Source of the DNA: Aquibium oceanicum
Lineage (GTDB): Bacteria > Pseudomonadota > Alphaproteobacteria > Rhizobiales > Rhizobiaceae
Assembly: GCF_001889605.1 (NCBI RefSeq)
Contig: NZ_CP018171.1
Coordinates: forward strand, 248,001-312,000
Direction: 5' to 3'
DNA: 64,000 nt
The position numbers and the translations under genes were made by a program. The notes beneath the pieces are model-generated. The model was not told the DNA's origin and made no database searches. It saw only the letters and a list, made by a program, of their open reading frames with translations. Positions 34,556-45,651 of this stretch are shown piece after piece; the stretch's first letter is position 1; the number at the start of each line of letters is the position of its first letter.

Positions 34556-36739
34556 ATGAAACCAGATTCGCAGCCATCCAGGGTCGTGCCCGTACTGGTG
34601 CCGATGCCGGCCGAACGGCCCTATTCCTATTCCGTGCCGGCCGGAATGCAGGTCGGGCCGGGCTCCATCGTGCGCGTTCCGCTCGGACCGCGGCAGGTGG
34701 CGGGCATCGTATGGGACGGCGACGGCGGGAGCGTCGATCCGAAGAAGCTGAGGCCCATCGAGGAGGTCTTCGACTGTCCGCGCGTGACCTACGACATGCG
34801 GCGCTTCGTCGACTGGATCGCCGAATACACGCTCTCGCCGCCGGGCATGGTGGCCCGCATGCTGCTGCGCGCGCCGGCCGCCTTCGACCCCGAGCCGTGG
34901 GTCGAGGCGATCGAGCGCACGGATGCCGCGCCTGACCGCATGACCGCGGCGCGCGGCCGCGTGCTCGAGACCGCCGATACCGGCCTCGCCTGGACGCGCT
35001 CGGGTCTCGCTCACGCCGCCGGGGTTTCCTCGACCGTCATCGACGGGCTGAAGGCGCAAGGGGTGTTTCGCGACGTGATGCTGCCGCCTCGCCCGGTGGT
35101 GGCGCCGCCCGATCCGTCCTACGCGGCGCCGCAACTCATGCCGGACCAGGAGCGCGCGGCCGTGACGCTGACGGAAAAAGTGTCGGCCGGGACGTTCTCC
35201 GTCACGCTGATCGACGGCGTGACCGGCTCCGGCAAGACTGAGGTCTATTTCGAGGCCATCGCCGCGGCGTTGAAGAACGGTCGGCAGGTGCTGATCCTGC
35301 TGCCCGAGATCGCGCTGACGCATGCCTTTTTGGAGCGCTTCCAGGATCGCTTCGGCGCCAAACCGGCCGAATGGCACTCGGACCTGCCGCCGCGAATGCG
35401 CGAAAAGGTCTGGCGCCAAGTGGCGGAAGGCCAGGTGCGCGTCGTCGCGGGGGCGCGCTCGGCACTCTTCCTGCCGTTTCGCGAATTGGGCCTCGTCGTC
35501 GTCGACGAGGAGCACGATCCCGCCTACAAGCAGGAGGATCGCGTCTACTACAACGCCCGCGACATGGCGGTGGTGCGCGGCCACATCGGCGGCTTCCCGG
35601 TGGTGCTCGCCTCGGCCACGCCGTCTCTCGAAAGCCGCGTCAACGCGCTGTCGGGACGATACGACCGCGTTGCCCTGCCCGCCCGCTTCGCGGAAGCGGC
35701 GCTGCCGGACCTCAAGGCGATCGACATGCGCCGTGCGCCGCCGGCGCGCGGCGGCTTCCTGTCGCCGGTGCTACTCGACGAAACGCGGCGCACGCTGGAG
35801 CGCGGCGAACAGTCGCTGTTCTTCCTCAACCGGCGCGGCTACGCCCCGCTCACCCTCTGCCGGGTCTGCGGCCACCGCTTCCAGTGTCCCGACTGTTCGA
35901 GCTGGCTTGTCGAGCACCGTTTTCGCGGCCAGCTCGTCTGCCACCATTGCGGCCATAACGAGCCGCGGCCGGAAGCCTGCCCGGAATGCGGCACGCTCGA
36001 CCATCTGGTCGCCTGCGGGCCGGGGGTGGAGCGCATCGCCGAGGAGGCGGTCGGCCATTTTCCCGAGGCGCGCATCATCGTGCTCTCGTCCGACATGCTG
36101 GGCGGGGTGCGCCGCCTGCGGCTGGAACTGGAAGCAATCTCCAAGGGCGAGGCCGACATCGTCATCGGCACGCAACTCGTCGCGAAGGGCCACAATTTTC
36201 CCAACATGACGCTGGTCGGCATCGTTGATGCCGACCTCGGGCTTGCAAACGGAGACCCGCGCGCGGCCGAGCGCACCTTCCAGCTGCTCAGTCAGGTCAC
36301 CGGCCGCGCAGGCCGCACCGGCAAGAAGAGCCTCGGGCTGCTTCAGACCTACCAACCGGAGCATCCGGTGATGAAGGCGATCGTGTCGGGCGACGCGGAA
36401 GCCTTCTACGAACGCGAGACCGAGGAGCGCCAGCGGGCGGGAATGCCGCCTTTCGGCCGGCTGGCCGGCATCATTGTCAGCGCCGCCACGCGCCAGGAGG
36501 CGGAATCGCATGCCCGCGCCCTGCGGCGTGCCGCGCCGGCGGCGCCTGACATCCAGGTGCTCGGCCCGGCCGAGGCGCCGCTGGCGCTGATCGGCGGCCG
36601 CCACCGCTTCCGTTTGCTGATCCACGGCGAGCGCCGCTCCGACATCCAGAAGTTCGCCCGCACGCTGCTTGCCGCGGCCGAACGCCCGCGCGGCTCGGTG
36701 CGGGTGCAGGTCGACATCGACCCGCAGAGCTTTCTCTGA
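34556..36739 (+). CDS. priA: Primosomal protein N', replication restart helicase
   Basis: 727 residues. The N-terminal DNA-binding domain is followed by Walker A VTGSGKTEVY (222-231), DEEH at 317-320, and a zinc-binding region (about 430-480) with CRVCGHRFQCPDC and CHHCGH-type Cys pairs, then helicase motifs V and VI (GTQLVAKGHNFPNM, QVTGRAGR). PriA reloads DnaB at broken forks. The ATG lies about 90 bp from the divergent transaldolase gene. The ASCH gene starts 8 bp after the stop. Confidence 0.96.
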   Translation: MKPDSQPSRVVPVLVPMPAERPYSYSVPAGMQVGPGSIVRVPLGPRQVAGIVWDGDGGSVDPKKLRPIEEVFDCPRVTYDMRRFVDWIAEYTLSPPGMVARMLLRAPAAFDPEPWVEAIERTDAAPDRMTAARGRVLETADTGLAWTRSGLAHAAGVSSTVIDGLKAQGVFRDVMLPPRPVVAPPDPSYAAPQLMPDQERAAVTLTEKVSAGTFSVTLIDGVTGSGKTEVYFEAIAAALKNGRQVLILLPEIALTHAFLERFQDRFGAKPAEWHSDLPPRMREKVWRQVAEGQVRVVAGARSALFLPFRELGLVVVDEEHDPAYKQEDRVYYNARDMAVVRGHIGGFPVVLASATPSLESRVNALSGRYDRVALPARFAEAALPDLKAIDMRRAPPARGGFLSPVLLDETRRTLERGEQSLFFLNRRGYAPLTLCRVCGHRFQCPDCSSWLVEHRFRGQLVCHHCGHNEPRPEACPECGTLDHLVACGPGVERIAEEAVGHFPEARIIVLSSDMLGGVRRLRLELEAISKGEADIVIGTQLVAKGHNFPNMTLVGIVDADLGLANGDPRAAERTFQLLSQVTGRAGRTGKKSLGLLQTYQPEHPVMKAIVSGDAEAFYERETEERQRAGMPPFGRLAGIIVSAATRQEAESHARALRRAAPAAPDIQVLGPAEAPLALIGGRHRFRLLIHGERRSDIQKFARTLLAAAERPRGSVRVQVDIDPQSFL

Positions 36740-36747
36740 GGACCGCG

Positions 36748-37092
36748 ATGCAAACTCTCGGCGTCGTCCCCCGATTGTTCCCTGATATCGTTTCGGGGAG
36801 AAAGACCTCGACCATCCGCTGGCGCGAGGGACCCATCGTTACCGGGCTCCTGCGATACGTCTGCGACGGCAACCCCAATCTCACGGCCGTCGTGCGGGTG
36901 ACCAGGGTCACCACAATGCCGCTTCGCGAAGCCGCTCGCTATCTCGGTCGGGAGGCGGTCTGGCCCGATACGGTGATGCTAGAGGGCATGCGGGAACACT
37001 ATCCGGAGATCTCGCTCGACGATCCGGTCGAGATCATCGAGCACCTCACTCCGGACCAGACTGCCGAACTCCTTTCCGATTCGAACGCATGA
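36748..37092 (+). CDS. ASCH-domain protein
   Basis: 114 residues beginning MQTLGVVPRLFPDIVSGRKT, followed by STIRWREG, the usual ASCH core with a conserved Gly-Lys-Thr and Arg. ASCH domains are thought to bind RNA or act on modified nucleosides, but no specific role can be given. GAGGA precedes the ATG. It follows priA by 8 bp and may be translated from the same message. An MFS gene lies 88 bp downstream. Confidence 0.75.
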   Translation: MQTLGVVPRLFPDIVSGRKTSTIRWREGPIVTGLLRYVCDGNPNLTAVVRVTRVTTMPLREAARYLGREAVWPDTVMLEGMREHYPEISLDDPVEIIEHLTPDQTAELLSDSNA

Positions 37093-37180
37093 TTCGAAGT
37101 TTCTCCGCTCCGGCGCTGGCCGAGACGCTTGCCCGTCCTGGTCCTTTGGCCGCCGCTGCGGCGCGGGCATCAGTACGCTG

Positions 37181-38407
37181 GTGACGGATCCAGACGCCAA
37201 CGCACCCGCATCCCAAAGCCTCGGCTGGATGATCCCGGCCATGGGGGTGGCGCAGATCTGTTCGTGGGGGTCGATCTTCTACAGTTTCCCCCTGATCGCG
37301 GAGGCCATGCGGGTCGATCTCGGATGGGACAAGCCGGCGCTCTATCTCGCCGCCACGCTCGGGGTCCTGTGCGCGGCGGCTTGCGCCTATCCCGTGGGCG
37401 CGGCGATCGACCGGGGCTTCGGCCGCTACGTGATGGGCGGCGCATCCGTTCTTGCCGGGCTGCTCTTCTTCGCCTGGTCGCAGGTGACCAGCATCGCCGT
37501 CTTCTATGCCGTCTTCGCCGTGCTCGGCGCGCTCCAGGCGGCGCTGCTCTACGATCCGGCCTTTGCCGTCATCGCCCGCCGCGTCGGCGCCGCAAATGCG
37601 CGGCGCTCGATCACGGCGCTGACGCTGTGGGGCGGTTTCGCCTCCACCGTGTTCGTTCCCCTCGACCAGTTGCTGATCGACCAGTTCGGATGGCGAGGCG
37701 CGCTGATGGTGCTGGGCGGCATCAACATCCTGGTCTGCGGCGGCATCTACTCGACCATCATCGATCCGGCCAGGGACCGCGCCCCGCCAGCACGCTCCGT
37801 GACGGACACGCCGCCGCTCGCCGGACTTGCGGCCGTAGCATGGGCGTTCCGCCGCCCCGCCTTCTGGATGCTGATGCTCGCCTACGTCTCCTACGCGGCG
37901 GCCTATTTCGCGCTGACATTCCACCTCTATCCGCTGCTATTGGAGCGCGGCCTGGACGCCGCTTCGGTGGTGATCGTCATGGCCGTCTTCGGGCCTTCGC
38001 AGGTCGCGGGCCGGGTCCTGATCTGGACCTTTGCGCCGAACATCCCCGTCCGCATTCTCGGTTCGATCGTCGTGCCGGCCTTCCCGCTCGCGCTGGCGGG
38101 CTTCGCCTTTGCGCCGCCGGACCTCCTGGTGCTCGCCGCCGTCTCGGCGGTCCTCGGTGCCGCGAACGGCATGATCACTATCGTGCGCGGGCTGGCCGTG
38201 CCCGAAATGGTCAGCCGCGACGCCTACGGCGCGATCAACGGCGCCCTGATCGCGCCGATGAACGTGATGCAGGCGCTCGCCCCACTCGCCGCAGCCTGGG
38301 CGTGGTCGGCGACCGGCGGCTACGATGCCGTGCTGACCGCGATGCTCGGCGCCTCCTTCCTGCTCGTGATAAGCTTCTGGGTGGCCGCCGCGGTCTCGAG
38401 ACCATGA
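37181..38407 (+). CDS. MFS transporter
   Basis: 408 residues, 12 transmembrane helices. The family motif between helices 2 and 3 is weak (PVGAAIDRGFGRYVMGG); helix 1 has AQICSWGSIFYSFPLI. The general pattern matches YbfB/OxlT-like MFS carriers with no clear substrate. The only credible start is GTG 37181 with a poor ribosome site. It has no regulator beside it. It lies in the insert between priA and atpH. Confidence 0.82.
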   Translation: MTDPDANAPASQSLGWMIPAMGVAQICSWGSIFYSFPLIAEAMRVDLGWDKPALYLAATLGVLCAAACAYPVGAAIDRGFGRYVMGGASVLAGLLFFAWSQVTSIAVFYAVFAVLGALQAALLYDPAFAVIARRVGAANARRSITALTLWGGFASTVFVPLDQLLIDQFGWRGALMVLGGINILVCGGIYSTIIDPARDRAPPARSVTDTPPLAGLAAVAWAFRRPAFWMLMLAYVSYAAAYFALTFHLYPLLLERGLDAASVVIVMAVFGPSQVAGRVLIWTFAPNIPVRILGSIVVPAFPLALAGFAFAPPDLLVLAAVSAVLGAANGMITIVRGLAVPEMVSRDAYGAINGALIAPMNVMQALAPLAAAWAWSATGGYDAVLTAMLGASFLLVISFWVAAAVSRP

Positions 38408-38492
38408 ATCCGCCGGCCGGATGGGCGTCCTCGCGTCTGGCGCGGGCCGGGGACCAAGGGTAGAAAGCGGCGGCGACAGGGGGAGCGATTCG

Positions 38493-38882
38493 ATGGAACT
38501 TGCGATGCCATGGCCGGCGAGCGGCGGAGAGTGGCTGGCCTGGCTTTCCGCCATCGCCGCGATCCTTCTCGGCTTTGCGATCCTCGTCGCGCCGCGCCCC
38601 GCCGCTCGGTTTCGGGGCATGGCGGCCGGCGGTGCGGGGCTCCCGGCGCGCGGCCTTCGCGCGACGTCGGGCTTTCCGCTAGGCGTCGGCCTTTGCGCCG
38701 TGCTTCTCGCCCAACCTTTCATCTACCTCGCACTCGGCGCGGCCTGGATCTTTTCCGCCATAGCCAGGCTCGTCGGGATCCTCGCCGAGCGTGACGCGAA
38801 CCCGGCGAGCCTCGGCTGGCTCGTCGCCGAAACTCTCCTCGGGGTGATGCCGCTCGCCTACGTCTTCGGCTACGTCCCCTGA
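38493..38882 (+). CDS. Small membrane protein, DUF4345-like
   Basis: 129 residues with four hydrophobic helices (about 14-32, 58-75, 78-94, 107-125). The second half (RATSGFPLGVGLC, then AIARLVGILAERDANPA) is like proteins annotated DUF4345, though I cannot confirm it. Start chosen at ATG 38493 with GGGAG upstream. It ends about 235 bp before atpH. Function unknown. Confidence 0.55.
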   Translation: MELAMPWPASGGEWLAWLSAIAAILLGFAILVAPRPAARFRGMAAGGAGLPARGLRATSGFPLGVGLCAVLLAQPFIYLALGAAWIFSAIARLVGILAERDANPASLGWLVAETLLGVMPLAYVFGYVP

Positions 38883-38953
38883 AAGCGGCTGCCTGCGCCG
38901 CCGATCCCGCCGCGATGCGACAAAACTGCCGCAAAAGCGTGCGCGCCGGGTTG

Positions 38954-38981
38954 TTGCGAGTCCGGAATGCCTGTGCTAGAC
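38954..38981 (+). promoter_or_regulatory. Possible atp operon promoter
   Basis: TTGCGA (38954-38959) and CTAGAC (38976-38981) with a 16-bp spacer, about 140 bp before the atpH start. Elements are only partly consensus. The leader between them and atpH shows no hairpin that I recognise. Confidence 0.35.
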
Positions 38982-39116
38982 GGCAATCGACTTTCGACCC
39001 GGGGAGCGGGCGTGCCCGTATTTGTGGTCGGAATATATCAATAAGGTCAGAGGGTTAGCCAGAGTCTCAGGCTCGCGCCGAAATCCTGCGGCCTCTCCAG
39101 TAAGAGAAGACCGTTC

Positions 39117-39677
39117 GTGGCAAAGTCTACATCGCCAGTTTCCGACGTTGCAGGGCGCTATGCCGGTTCGCTTTTCGAACTGGCGCTCGAACAGAACGTC
39201 GTGGAGAAGGTCGAATCCGACCTCGACGATTTCGAGGCACTGCTCTCCGAGAGTACGGACCTGAAGCGCCTGATCGAAAGCCCCGTCTTTTCCGCCGACG
39301 ACCAGTACAAGGCGATCTCCGCTTTCGTGGCGCGCGCCAAGATGTCGGATCTGGTCGGCAATTTCCTGCGCGTCGTGGCGCGCAACCGTCGCCTCTTCGC
39401 GGTGCCGGGCATGATCAGGGCCTTCCGGGCGATCGCCGCCGAGCAGCGCGGCGAGATCGTCGCCGACATCACCTCAGCGCATCCGCTCTCGCCCGAACAG
39501 GACCGCGAGCTCAAGTCGGCGCTCACCGGCATCGCCGGCAAGACCGTGACCATGAAGGTCACCGTCGATCCTTCACTTCTCGGCGGCCTCATCGTGAAGA
39601 TGGGCTCGCGCCAGATCGACACGTCGCTCAAGACAAAACTTAATTCGCTCAAGCTCGCACTTAAAGAGGTCGGCTGA
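39117..39677 (+). CDS. atpH: ATP synthase subunit delta
   Basis: 186 residues, the F1 stalk subunit linking alpha-beta to subunit b. Family segments are [15 protein letters not shown] (13-27) and the C-terminal [23 protein letters not shown] 39117 is preferred (AAGAGAAG upstream). It is the first gene of atpHAGDC, and its stop overlaps the atpA start by one base. The Fo genes are not in the window, as is usual for alphaproteobacteria. Confidence 0.95.
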   Translation: MAKSTSPVSDVAGRYAGSLFELALEQNVVEKVESDLDDFEALLSESTDLKRLIESPVFSADDQYKAISAFVARAKMSDLVGNFLRVVARNRRLFAVPGMIRAFRAIAAEQRGEIVADITSAHPLSPEQDRELKSALTGIAGKTVTMKVTVDPSLLGGLIVKMGSRQIDTSLKTKLNSLKLALKEVG

Positions 39678-41206
39678 TGGACATCCGAGCCGCGGAAATT
39701 TCCGCAATTCTCAAAGACCAGATCAAGAATTTCGGCAAGGAGGCCGAGGTCTCCGAAGTCGGGCAGGTCCTGTCCGTCGGTGACGGCATCGCCCGCGTCT
39801 ACGGCCTCGACAACGTCCAGGCCGGCGAGATGGTCGAGTTCCCCGGCGGCATCCGCGGCATGGCGCTCAACCTCGAAAGCGACAATGTCGGCGTCGTCAT
39901 CTTCGGTGCCGACCGCGACATCAAGGAAGGCGACACCGTCAAGCGCACCGGCGCCATCGTCGACGTGCCCGTCGGCAAGGGCCTGCTCGGCCGCGTTGTC
40001 GACGCGCTGGGCAATCCGATCGACGGCAAAGGCCCGATCGAGGCTGCCGAGCGCCGCCGCGTCGACGTCAAGGCGCCTGGCATCATCCCGCGCAAGTCGG
40101 TGCACGAGCCGATGTCGACCGGCCTCAAGGCCATCGACGCGCTGATCCCGATCGGCCGCGGCCAGCGCGAGCTCGTGATCGGCGACCGCCAGACCGGCAA
40201 GACCGCCATCCTGCTCGACACCTTCTTGAACCAGAAGCCGCTCAACGACGGCGACGACGAGAGCCAGAAGCTCTACTGCGTCTACGTCGCGGTCGGCCAG
40301 AAGCGCTCCACCGTGGCGCAGTTCGTCAAGGTGCTGGAGGAGCGCGGCGCGCTCGAATATTCCATCATCATCGCGGCCACCGCGTCCGACCCGGCGCCGA
40401 TGCAGTTCCTGGCCCCAATGGCCGGCTGCGCGATGGGCGAGTATTTCCGCGACAACGGCATGCACGCGCTGATCGGCTACGACGACCTGTCCAAGCAGGC
40501 CGTGGCCTACCGCCAGATGTCGCTGCTGCTGCGCCGCCCGCCCGGGCGCGAAGCCTATCCGGGCGACGTCTTCTTCCTCCATTCGCGCCTGCTGGAGCGT
40601 GCGGCCAAGCTCAACGACGACAACGGCAAGGGCTCGCTGACCGCGCTTCCCGTCATCGAGACGCAGGCCAACGACGTGTCGGCCTACATCCCGACCAACG
40701 TGATCTCGATCACCGACGGCCAGATCTTCCTCGAGACCAACCTGTTCTTCCAGGGCGTGCGTCCGGCGGTCAACGTCGGCCTCTCGGTGTCGCGCGTCGG
40801 TTCGGCGGCGCAGATCAAGGCGATGAAGCAGGTCGCCGGCTCGATCAAGGGCGAGCTCGCGCAGTACCGCGAGATGGCGGCCTTCGCGCAGTTCGGTTCG
40901 GATCTCGACGCGGCCACGCAGCGTCTGCTCAACCGCGGCGCCCGCCTGACGGAGCTTCTGAAGCAGCCGCAGTTTTCACCGCTCAAGACGGAAGAGCAGG
41001 TCGCGGTCATCTTCGCGGGCGTGAACGGCTATCTCGACAAGCTGACGATCGCCCAGGTCGGCCAGTTCGAAGAGGGCCTGCTCACCCACATGCGCACGGA
41101 AGGCAAATCCGTTCTCGAGGCGATCCGCACCGAGAAGGCGCTTTCCGACGACCTGCGCGGCAAGCTGAAGGCCGAGATCGACGCCTTCGCGAAGAACTTC
41201 GCGTAA
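39677..41206 (+). CDS. atpA: ATP synthase subunit alpha
   Basis: 509 residues. It has the P-loop [11 protein letters not shown], the regulatory alpha-beta interface segments, and the family string [15 protein letters not shown]. It forms the non-catalytic nucleotide sites of the F1 hexamer. Length is standard. Translationally coupled to atpH. Confidence 0.98.
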   Translation: MDIRAAEISAILKDQIKNFGKEAEVSEVGQVLSVGDGIARVYGLDNVQAGEMVEFPGGIRGMALNLESDNVGVVIFGADRDIKEGDTVKRTGAIVDVPVGKGLLGRVVDALGNPIDGKGPIEAAERRRVDVKAPGIIPRKSVHEPMSTGLKAIDALIPIGRGQRELVIGDRQTGKTAILLDTFLNQKPLNDGDDESQKLYCVYVAVGQKRSTVAQFVKVLEERGALEYSIIIAATASDPAPMQFLAPMAGCAMGEYFRDNGMHALIGYDDLSKQAVAYRQMSLLLRRPPGREAYPGDVFFLHSRLLERAAKLNDDNGKGSLTALPVIETQANDVSAYIPTNVISITDGQIFLETNLFFQGVRPAVNVGLSVSRVGSAAQIKAMKQVAGSIKGELAQYREMAAFAQFGSDLDAATQRLLNRGARLTELLKQPQFSPLKTEEQVAVIFAGVNGYLDKLTIAQVGQFEEGLLTHMRTEGKSVLEAIRTEKALSDDLRGKLKAEIDAFAKNFA

Positions 41207-41231
41207 GCGGCTGTAACGGCAGGATCGGGGC

Positions 41232-42113
41232 ATGGCTTCACTAAAGGATCTGCGCAACCGCATCGCCTCGGTGAAGGCGACGCAGAAGATCACCAAGGCG
41301 ATGCAGATGGTCGCCGCGGCGAAGCTGCGGCGCGCGCAAGAGGCCGCGGAAGCCGCGCGTCCCTATTCGCAGCGCATGAGCAAGGTGCTCGCCAACATTG
41401 CGGGCGCCGTGTCGGGCGGCGACGCACCGGCGCTGATGACAGGCACGGGCAAGGACGACGTGCACCTGCTCGTCGTGTGCACCGCCGAGCGCGGCCTGTG
41501 CGGCGGCTTCAACTCGCAGATCGCGCGTCTGGCGCGTGAGCATGTCCGCCGCCTCCAGCGCGAGGGCAAGGAAGTCAAGATCATCACCGTGGGCAAGAAG
41601 GGCGCCGACATCCTGCGCCGCGACTTCGCACGGCTGATCATCGAGCGCATCGAACTGCGCGAGGTCAAGCAGGTTGGCTTCGTCAACGCCGACGCGATCG
41701 CCAAGAAGATCATCCAGCTCTTCAATGAGGGCGGGTTCGACGTCTGCACGCTGTTCTATTCCGAATTCAAGTCGGTGATCAGCCAGGTGCCGACGGCACA
41801 GCAGATCATCCCGGCTTCCGCTCCGGTCGCCGAGGAAGGCGATGCGGCGAACGGCGGCGCCGTCTACGAATACGAACCCGAGGCGGGCGAAATTCTCGCC
41901 GACCTCATCCCGCGCAACATATCGGTCCAGATCTTCCGCGCGCTGCTGGAAAACGCGGCCGGCGAGATGGGCGCCAAGATGAGCGCCATGGACAACGCCA
42001 CGCGCAACGCGGGTGACATGATCAGCCGCCTGACGATCACCTACAACCGTCAGCGCCAGGCGCAGATCACCAAGGAACTGATCGAGATCATTTCGGGCGC
42101 CGAGGCGCTCTAA
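41232..42113 (+). CDS. atpG: ATP synthase subunit gamma
   Basis: 293 residues. The rotor shaft: N-terminal coil [20 protein letters not shown], a central Rossmann-like part, and the C-terminal helix [19 protein letters not shown]. It drives rotational catalysis. It follows atpA by 25 bp with a good ribosome site. Confidence 0.97.
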   Translation: MASLKDLRNRIASVKATQKITKAMQMVAAAKLRRAQEAAEAARPYSQRMSKVLANIAGAVSGGDAPALMTGTGKDDVHLLVVCTAERGLCGGFNSQIARLAREHVRRLQREGKEVKIITVGKKGADILRRDFARLIIERIELREVKQVGFVNADAIAKKIIQLFNEGGFDVCTLFYSEFKSVISQVPTAQQIIPASAPVAEEGDAANGGAVYEYEPEAGEILADLIPRNISVQIFRALLENAAGEMGAKMSAMDNATRNAGDMISRLTITYNRQRQAQITKELIEIISGAEAL

Positions 42114-43688
<1,575 letters not shown>

Positions 43689-43698
43689 ACAACGGCAA

Positions 43699-43773
43699 CA
43701 GGCAGTAGGGAGTAGGCAGTCGGAAAAGAACGGATGACGGCACTGTTGCCGACTGCCGACCACCGACTACCTG
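43699..43773. repeat. Imperfect palindrome between atpD and atpC
   Basis: The 25-nt arms at 43699-43723 and 43749-43773 are inverted copies with 5 mismatches and a 25-nt loop. Each arm is built from GCAGTAGG-like units. This looks like a dispersed rhizobial intergenic palindrome that sits inside the operon and would fold in the message. Confidence 0.6.
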
Positions 43774-43780
43774 ATCAAAT

Positions 43781-44188
43781 ATGGCTGAAGCGTTCAAATT
43801 CGAACTGGTCTCGCCCGAGCGGCTTCTCGTTTCCGAGGATGTCGAGTCGGTCGTCATTCCCGGTGCGGAAGGCGAGATGACCGTGATGGCGGACCATGCG
43901 CCGGTGATGACGACGATCAAGCCGGGCGTCGTCACCGTGAACACGGCAGGCGGCAAGACCGACCGTTACGTGGTGTTCGGCGGCTTCGCCGACATCCTGC
44001 CGGAAGGCTGCACGCTGCTCGCCGAATCGGCCACGCATGTCGACAAGCTCAACCGCGAGGAACTGACCCGTCGTATCCAGGAAGCCCGCGAGGACCTTTC
44101 CGACGCTTCCGAGCACCATGAGCGCACGCGGCTGGAAGAGTATCTCGGTCAGCTGACCACGCTGGAAGGCGCGATCCTGCCGGCGTGA
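43781..44188 (+). CDS. atpC: ATP synthase subunit epsilon
   Basis: 135 residues. An N-terminal beta-sandwich (FKFELVSPERLLVSEDVESVVIPGAEGEMTV-like opening) and a C-terminal helical part (about 90-135). It regulates ATP hydrolysis by the F1 motor. It ends the operon; a strong terminator follows. Confidence 0.95.
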   Translation: MAEAFKFELVSPERLLVSEDVESVVIPGAEGEMTVMADHAPVMTTIKPGVVTVNTAGGKTDRYVVFGGFADILPEGCTLLAESATHVDKLNREELTRRIQEAREDLSDASEHHERTRLEEYLGQLTTLEGAILPA

Positions 44189-44221
44189 CTGAAGCGCCAC
44201 GGCGCATTCATCGCGGTTAAG

Positions 44222-44249
44222 AGCCGGGCCTGTTGGCCCGGCTTTGGTT
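44222..44249 (+). terminator. Terminator of the atp operon
   Basis: AGCCGGGCC / GGCCCGGCT, 9-bp perfect stem with TGTT loop, then TTGGTTT. It lies 34 bp after atpC. Confidence 0.85.
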
Positions 44250-44262
44250 TATGTTGTTGCGA

Positions 44263-44285
44263 TATTCCTATCAGGTATAGGAATA
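44263..44285. repeat. Perfect palindrome beside the broken small gene
   Basis: TATTCCTAT-CAGGT-ATAGGAATA, 9-bp perfect arms. It lies 18 bp beyond the 3' end of the pseudogene and could be its terminator or an operator. It is AT-rich, unlike the surroundings. Confidence 0.5.
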
Positions 44286-44303
44286 CCCTCGCATCTTTCC
44301 TTG

Positions 44304-44623
44304 CTATCGCAGCCCCATAATTACATCGATATCCGGGTCCGAATTTTGCCCCAACACTTTATACCCTTTCTGGCTGAGATTCGTGACCAGGAGTAGATCC
44401 TTGTCAGGATCAAATTTCGAGTTATTATTGATGGAACTTGCTAAGTCTGAGGAGTTGTTTTCATCGGATTCAAGCGCAAAAAACGACGTCGTCTGCTTCC
44501 AATAATTTCGTCCCTTCGCCTTAGCTTGAATTGCCTCGTTAACTGAGCCCCATCTATCGGCGTGTACGATCCGTACCGGGTAGTTTCATCTGCAATTCGG
44601 AAGGAAACAACAAAGACTGACAT
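44304..44623 (-). pseudogene. Frameshifted small gene of unknown family
   Basis: The frame from ATG 44623 reads MSVFVVSFRIADE, then loses sense. Adding one A to the run at 44584-44586 gives a continuous 106-codon frame: next comes NYPVRIVHADRWGSVNEAIQ, later YWKQTTSFFALESDENNS and DKDLLLVTNLSQKGYKVLGQ, ending IDVIMGLR. The pattern (short beta strand start, an amphipathic helix, W-x-x-T-T-S-F-F, then LLV-x-LS) recalls small ferredoxin-fold proteins such as the SinR/Cas2-like group, but I cannot confirm this. The region is clearly AT-richer than its neighbours, so it is likely foreign. A sequencing error in the A run is the alternative to a true mutation. Confidence 0.7.
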
Positions 44624-44640
44624 AAACGGTTCCTTATGTC
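44619..44640. promoter_or_regulatory. Perfect inverted repeat at the start of the broken gene
   Basis: GACATAA-N8-TTATGTC, 7-bp perfect arms. It covers the start codon side of the pseudogene at 44304-44623, so it could be its operator. Confidence 0.45.
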
Positions 44641-44655
44641 GGAACCTCAGCGGAC

Positions 44656-44685
44656 TTGACAGCGAATCAGCACCAGACGTATTGT
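44656..44685 (+). promoter_or_regulatory. Promoter of a candidate small RNA
   Basis: A consensus TTGACA (44656-44661), an 18-bp spacer and TATTGT (44680-44685). It reads toward a strong terminator about 80 bp on, with no credible coding sequence between. Confidence 0.5.
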
Positions 44686-44691
44686 CCAGTC

Positions 44692-44768
44692 GTCGTTCTG
44701 ATTTGTCGCAAGTCCGCCAAGGTCATGCGTAAATCGACACGGAGCCGGGGTTGCAGCCCCGGCTTTTC
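44692..44768 (+). ncRNA. Candidate small RNA of about 77 nt
   Basis: The start is predicted from the TTGACA/TATTGT promoter, the end from a terminator hairpin AGCCGGGG-TTGCAG-CCCCGGCT followed by TTTTCC (44743-44770). There is no open frame of note in this stretch. The family is unknown to me. Expression is untested; promoter plus terminator with no gene between is the argument. Confidence 0.45.
44743..44768 (+). terminator. Rho-independent terminator of the candidate small RNA
   Basis: AGCCGGGG / CCCCGGCT with a 6-nt loop followed by TTTT. Confidence 0.7.
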
Positions 44769-44981
44769 CGTCTCGCGAACCGACACCATGCCGGTCCAGC
44801 CAAGAGAAAGTGCGAGTCGTTCCGGTTCGTCAAGTAGATCTTGAGCGGATGAACAAGGAAAAGGGCGTTAGACCTGCCTCTACCTAAGCAGGCTTTCACT
44901 TTTGGGGCTCCCTAGACGTCGGAGCTTATAATCGGGCTCCATTGTTGCTGGTCTGGGACCACAGACCGCCCCCGCACCCCA

Positions 44982-45031
44982 CCGTCCTCATCCTGAGGTG
45001 CCCGGCGAAGCCGGGCCTCGAAGGACGCACG
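44982..45031. repeat. Rhizobial dispersed palindromic repeat
   Basis: The stretch has nested inverted repeats: CGTCCT (44983-44988) with AGGACG (45022-45027), and GCCCGGC-GAA-GCCGGGC (45000-45016), plus CTCA/TGAG. I recognise the form (a CTCATCCTGAGGTGCC-like arm then GCCGGGCCTCGAAGGA) as a common intergenic element of rhizobial genomes. The 200 bp before it (44770-44981) show no gene. Confidence 0.6.
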
Positions 45032-45129
45032 CCCTCCCGGCGCCCTACTCGCCCACCCGCCGCACGAAATCGGCCGGCGCCTTGGTTAGCACGGCAAGGA
45101 AGCGCCAGCCCATCGCGTCACCTTCGGGC

Positions 45130-45648
45130 TCAAGCCGCGAAATGCCGGAACGCCGCGATGACCTGGTCGTAGACCTTGCGCTTGAACGGCACGATGAGGT
45201 CGGGCAGGTCGTCGACCGGCTTCCAGGCCCACTGGTCGAACTCCGCCTCGTGCCCGCCCGGAGGCGCGTCGATCGCGATCTCGGTCTCGTCGCCCTCGAA
45301 GCGGAAGGCGAACCATTTCTGTGTCTGGCCGCGATACTTGCCCTTCAGCGCTATGCCGACGAGATCGGGCGGCAGGTCGTAGTTGATCCAGCCGGGCGTC
45401 TCGCCGAGCAGCGAAACGCTGCGCATGCCGGTCTCCTCGTAGAGCTCGCGCCGGGCCGCCGGTAGCGGCTCCTCGCCGGTATCGATGCCGCCCTGCGGCA
45501 TCTGCCAAAGCTTGGTGGCACCCGCCATCTCGCCATCGGTGACGTGGATGCGGCGCCCGGCCCAGACCAGGCCTTCGCGATTGAGCACCATGACGCCGAC
45601 ACAGGGTCGGTAGGGCAGGCTCTCCGGATCGACGGGGCGCTTCGCCAT
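45130..45648 (-). CDS. rppH: RNA pyrophosphohydrolase (Nudix)
   Basis: 172 residues. The Nudix box runs [20 protein letters not shown] from about residue 53, with the catalytic Glu residues. QKWFAFRF follows as in RppH/IalA enzymes that remove pyrophosphate from RNA 5' ends or cleave dinucleoside polyphosphates. It is 3 bp from the deacetylase gene stop, same strand, so they are co-transcribed. Confidence 0.93.
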   Translation of the reverse strand: MAKRPVDPESLPYRPCVGVMVLNREGLVWAGRRIHVTDGEMAGATKLWQMPQGGIDTGEEPLPAARRELYEETGMRSVSLLGETPGWINYDLPPDLVGIALKGKYRGQTQKWFAFRFEGDETEIAIDAPPGGHEAEFDQWAWKPVDDLPDLIVPFKRKVYDQVIAAFRHFAA

Positions 45649-45651
45649 GCC

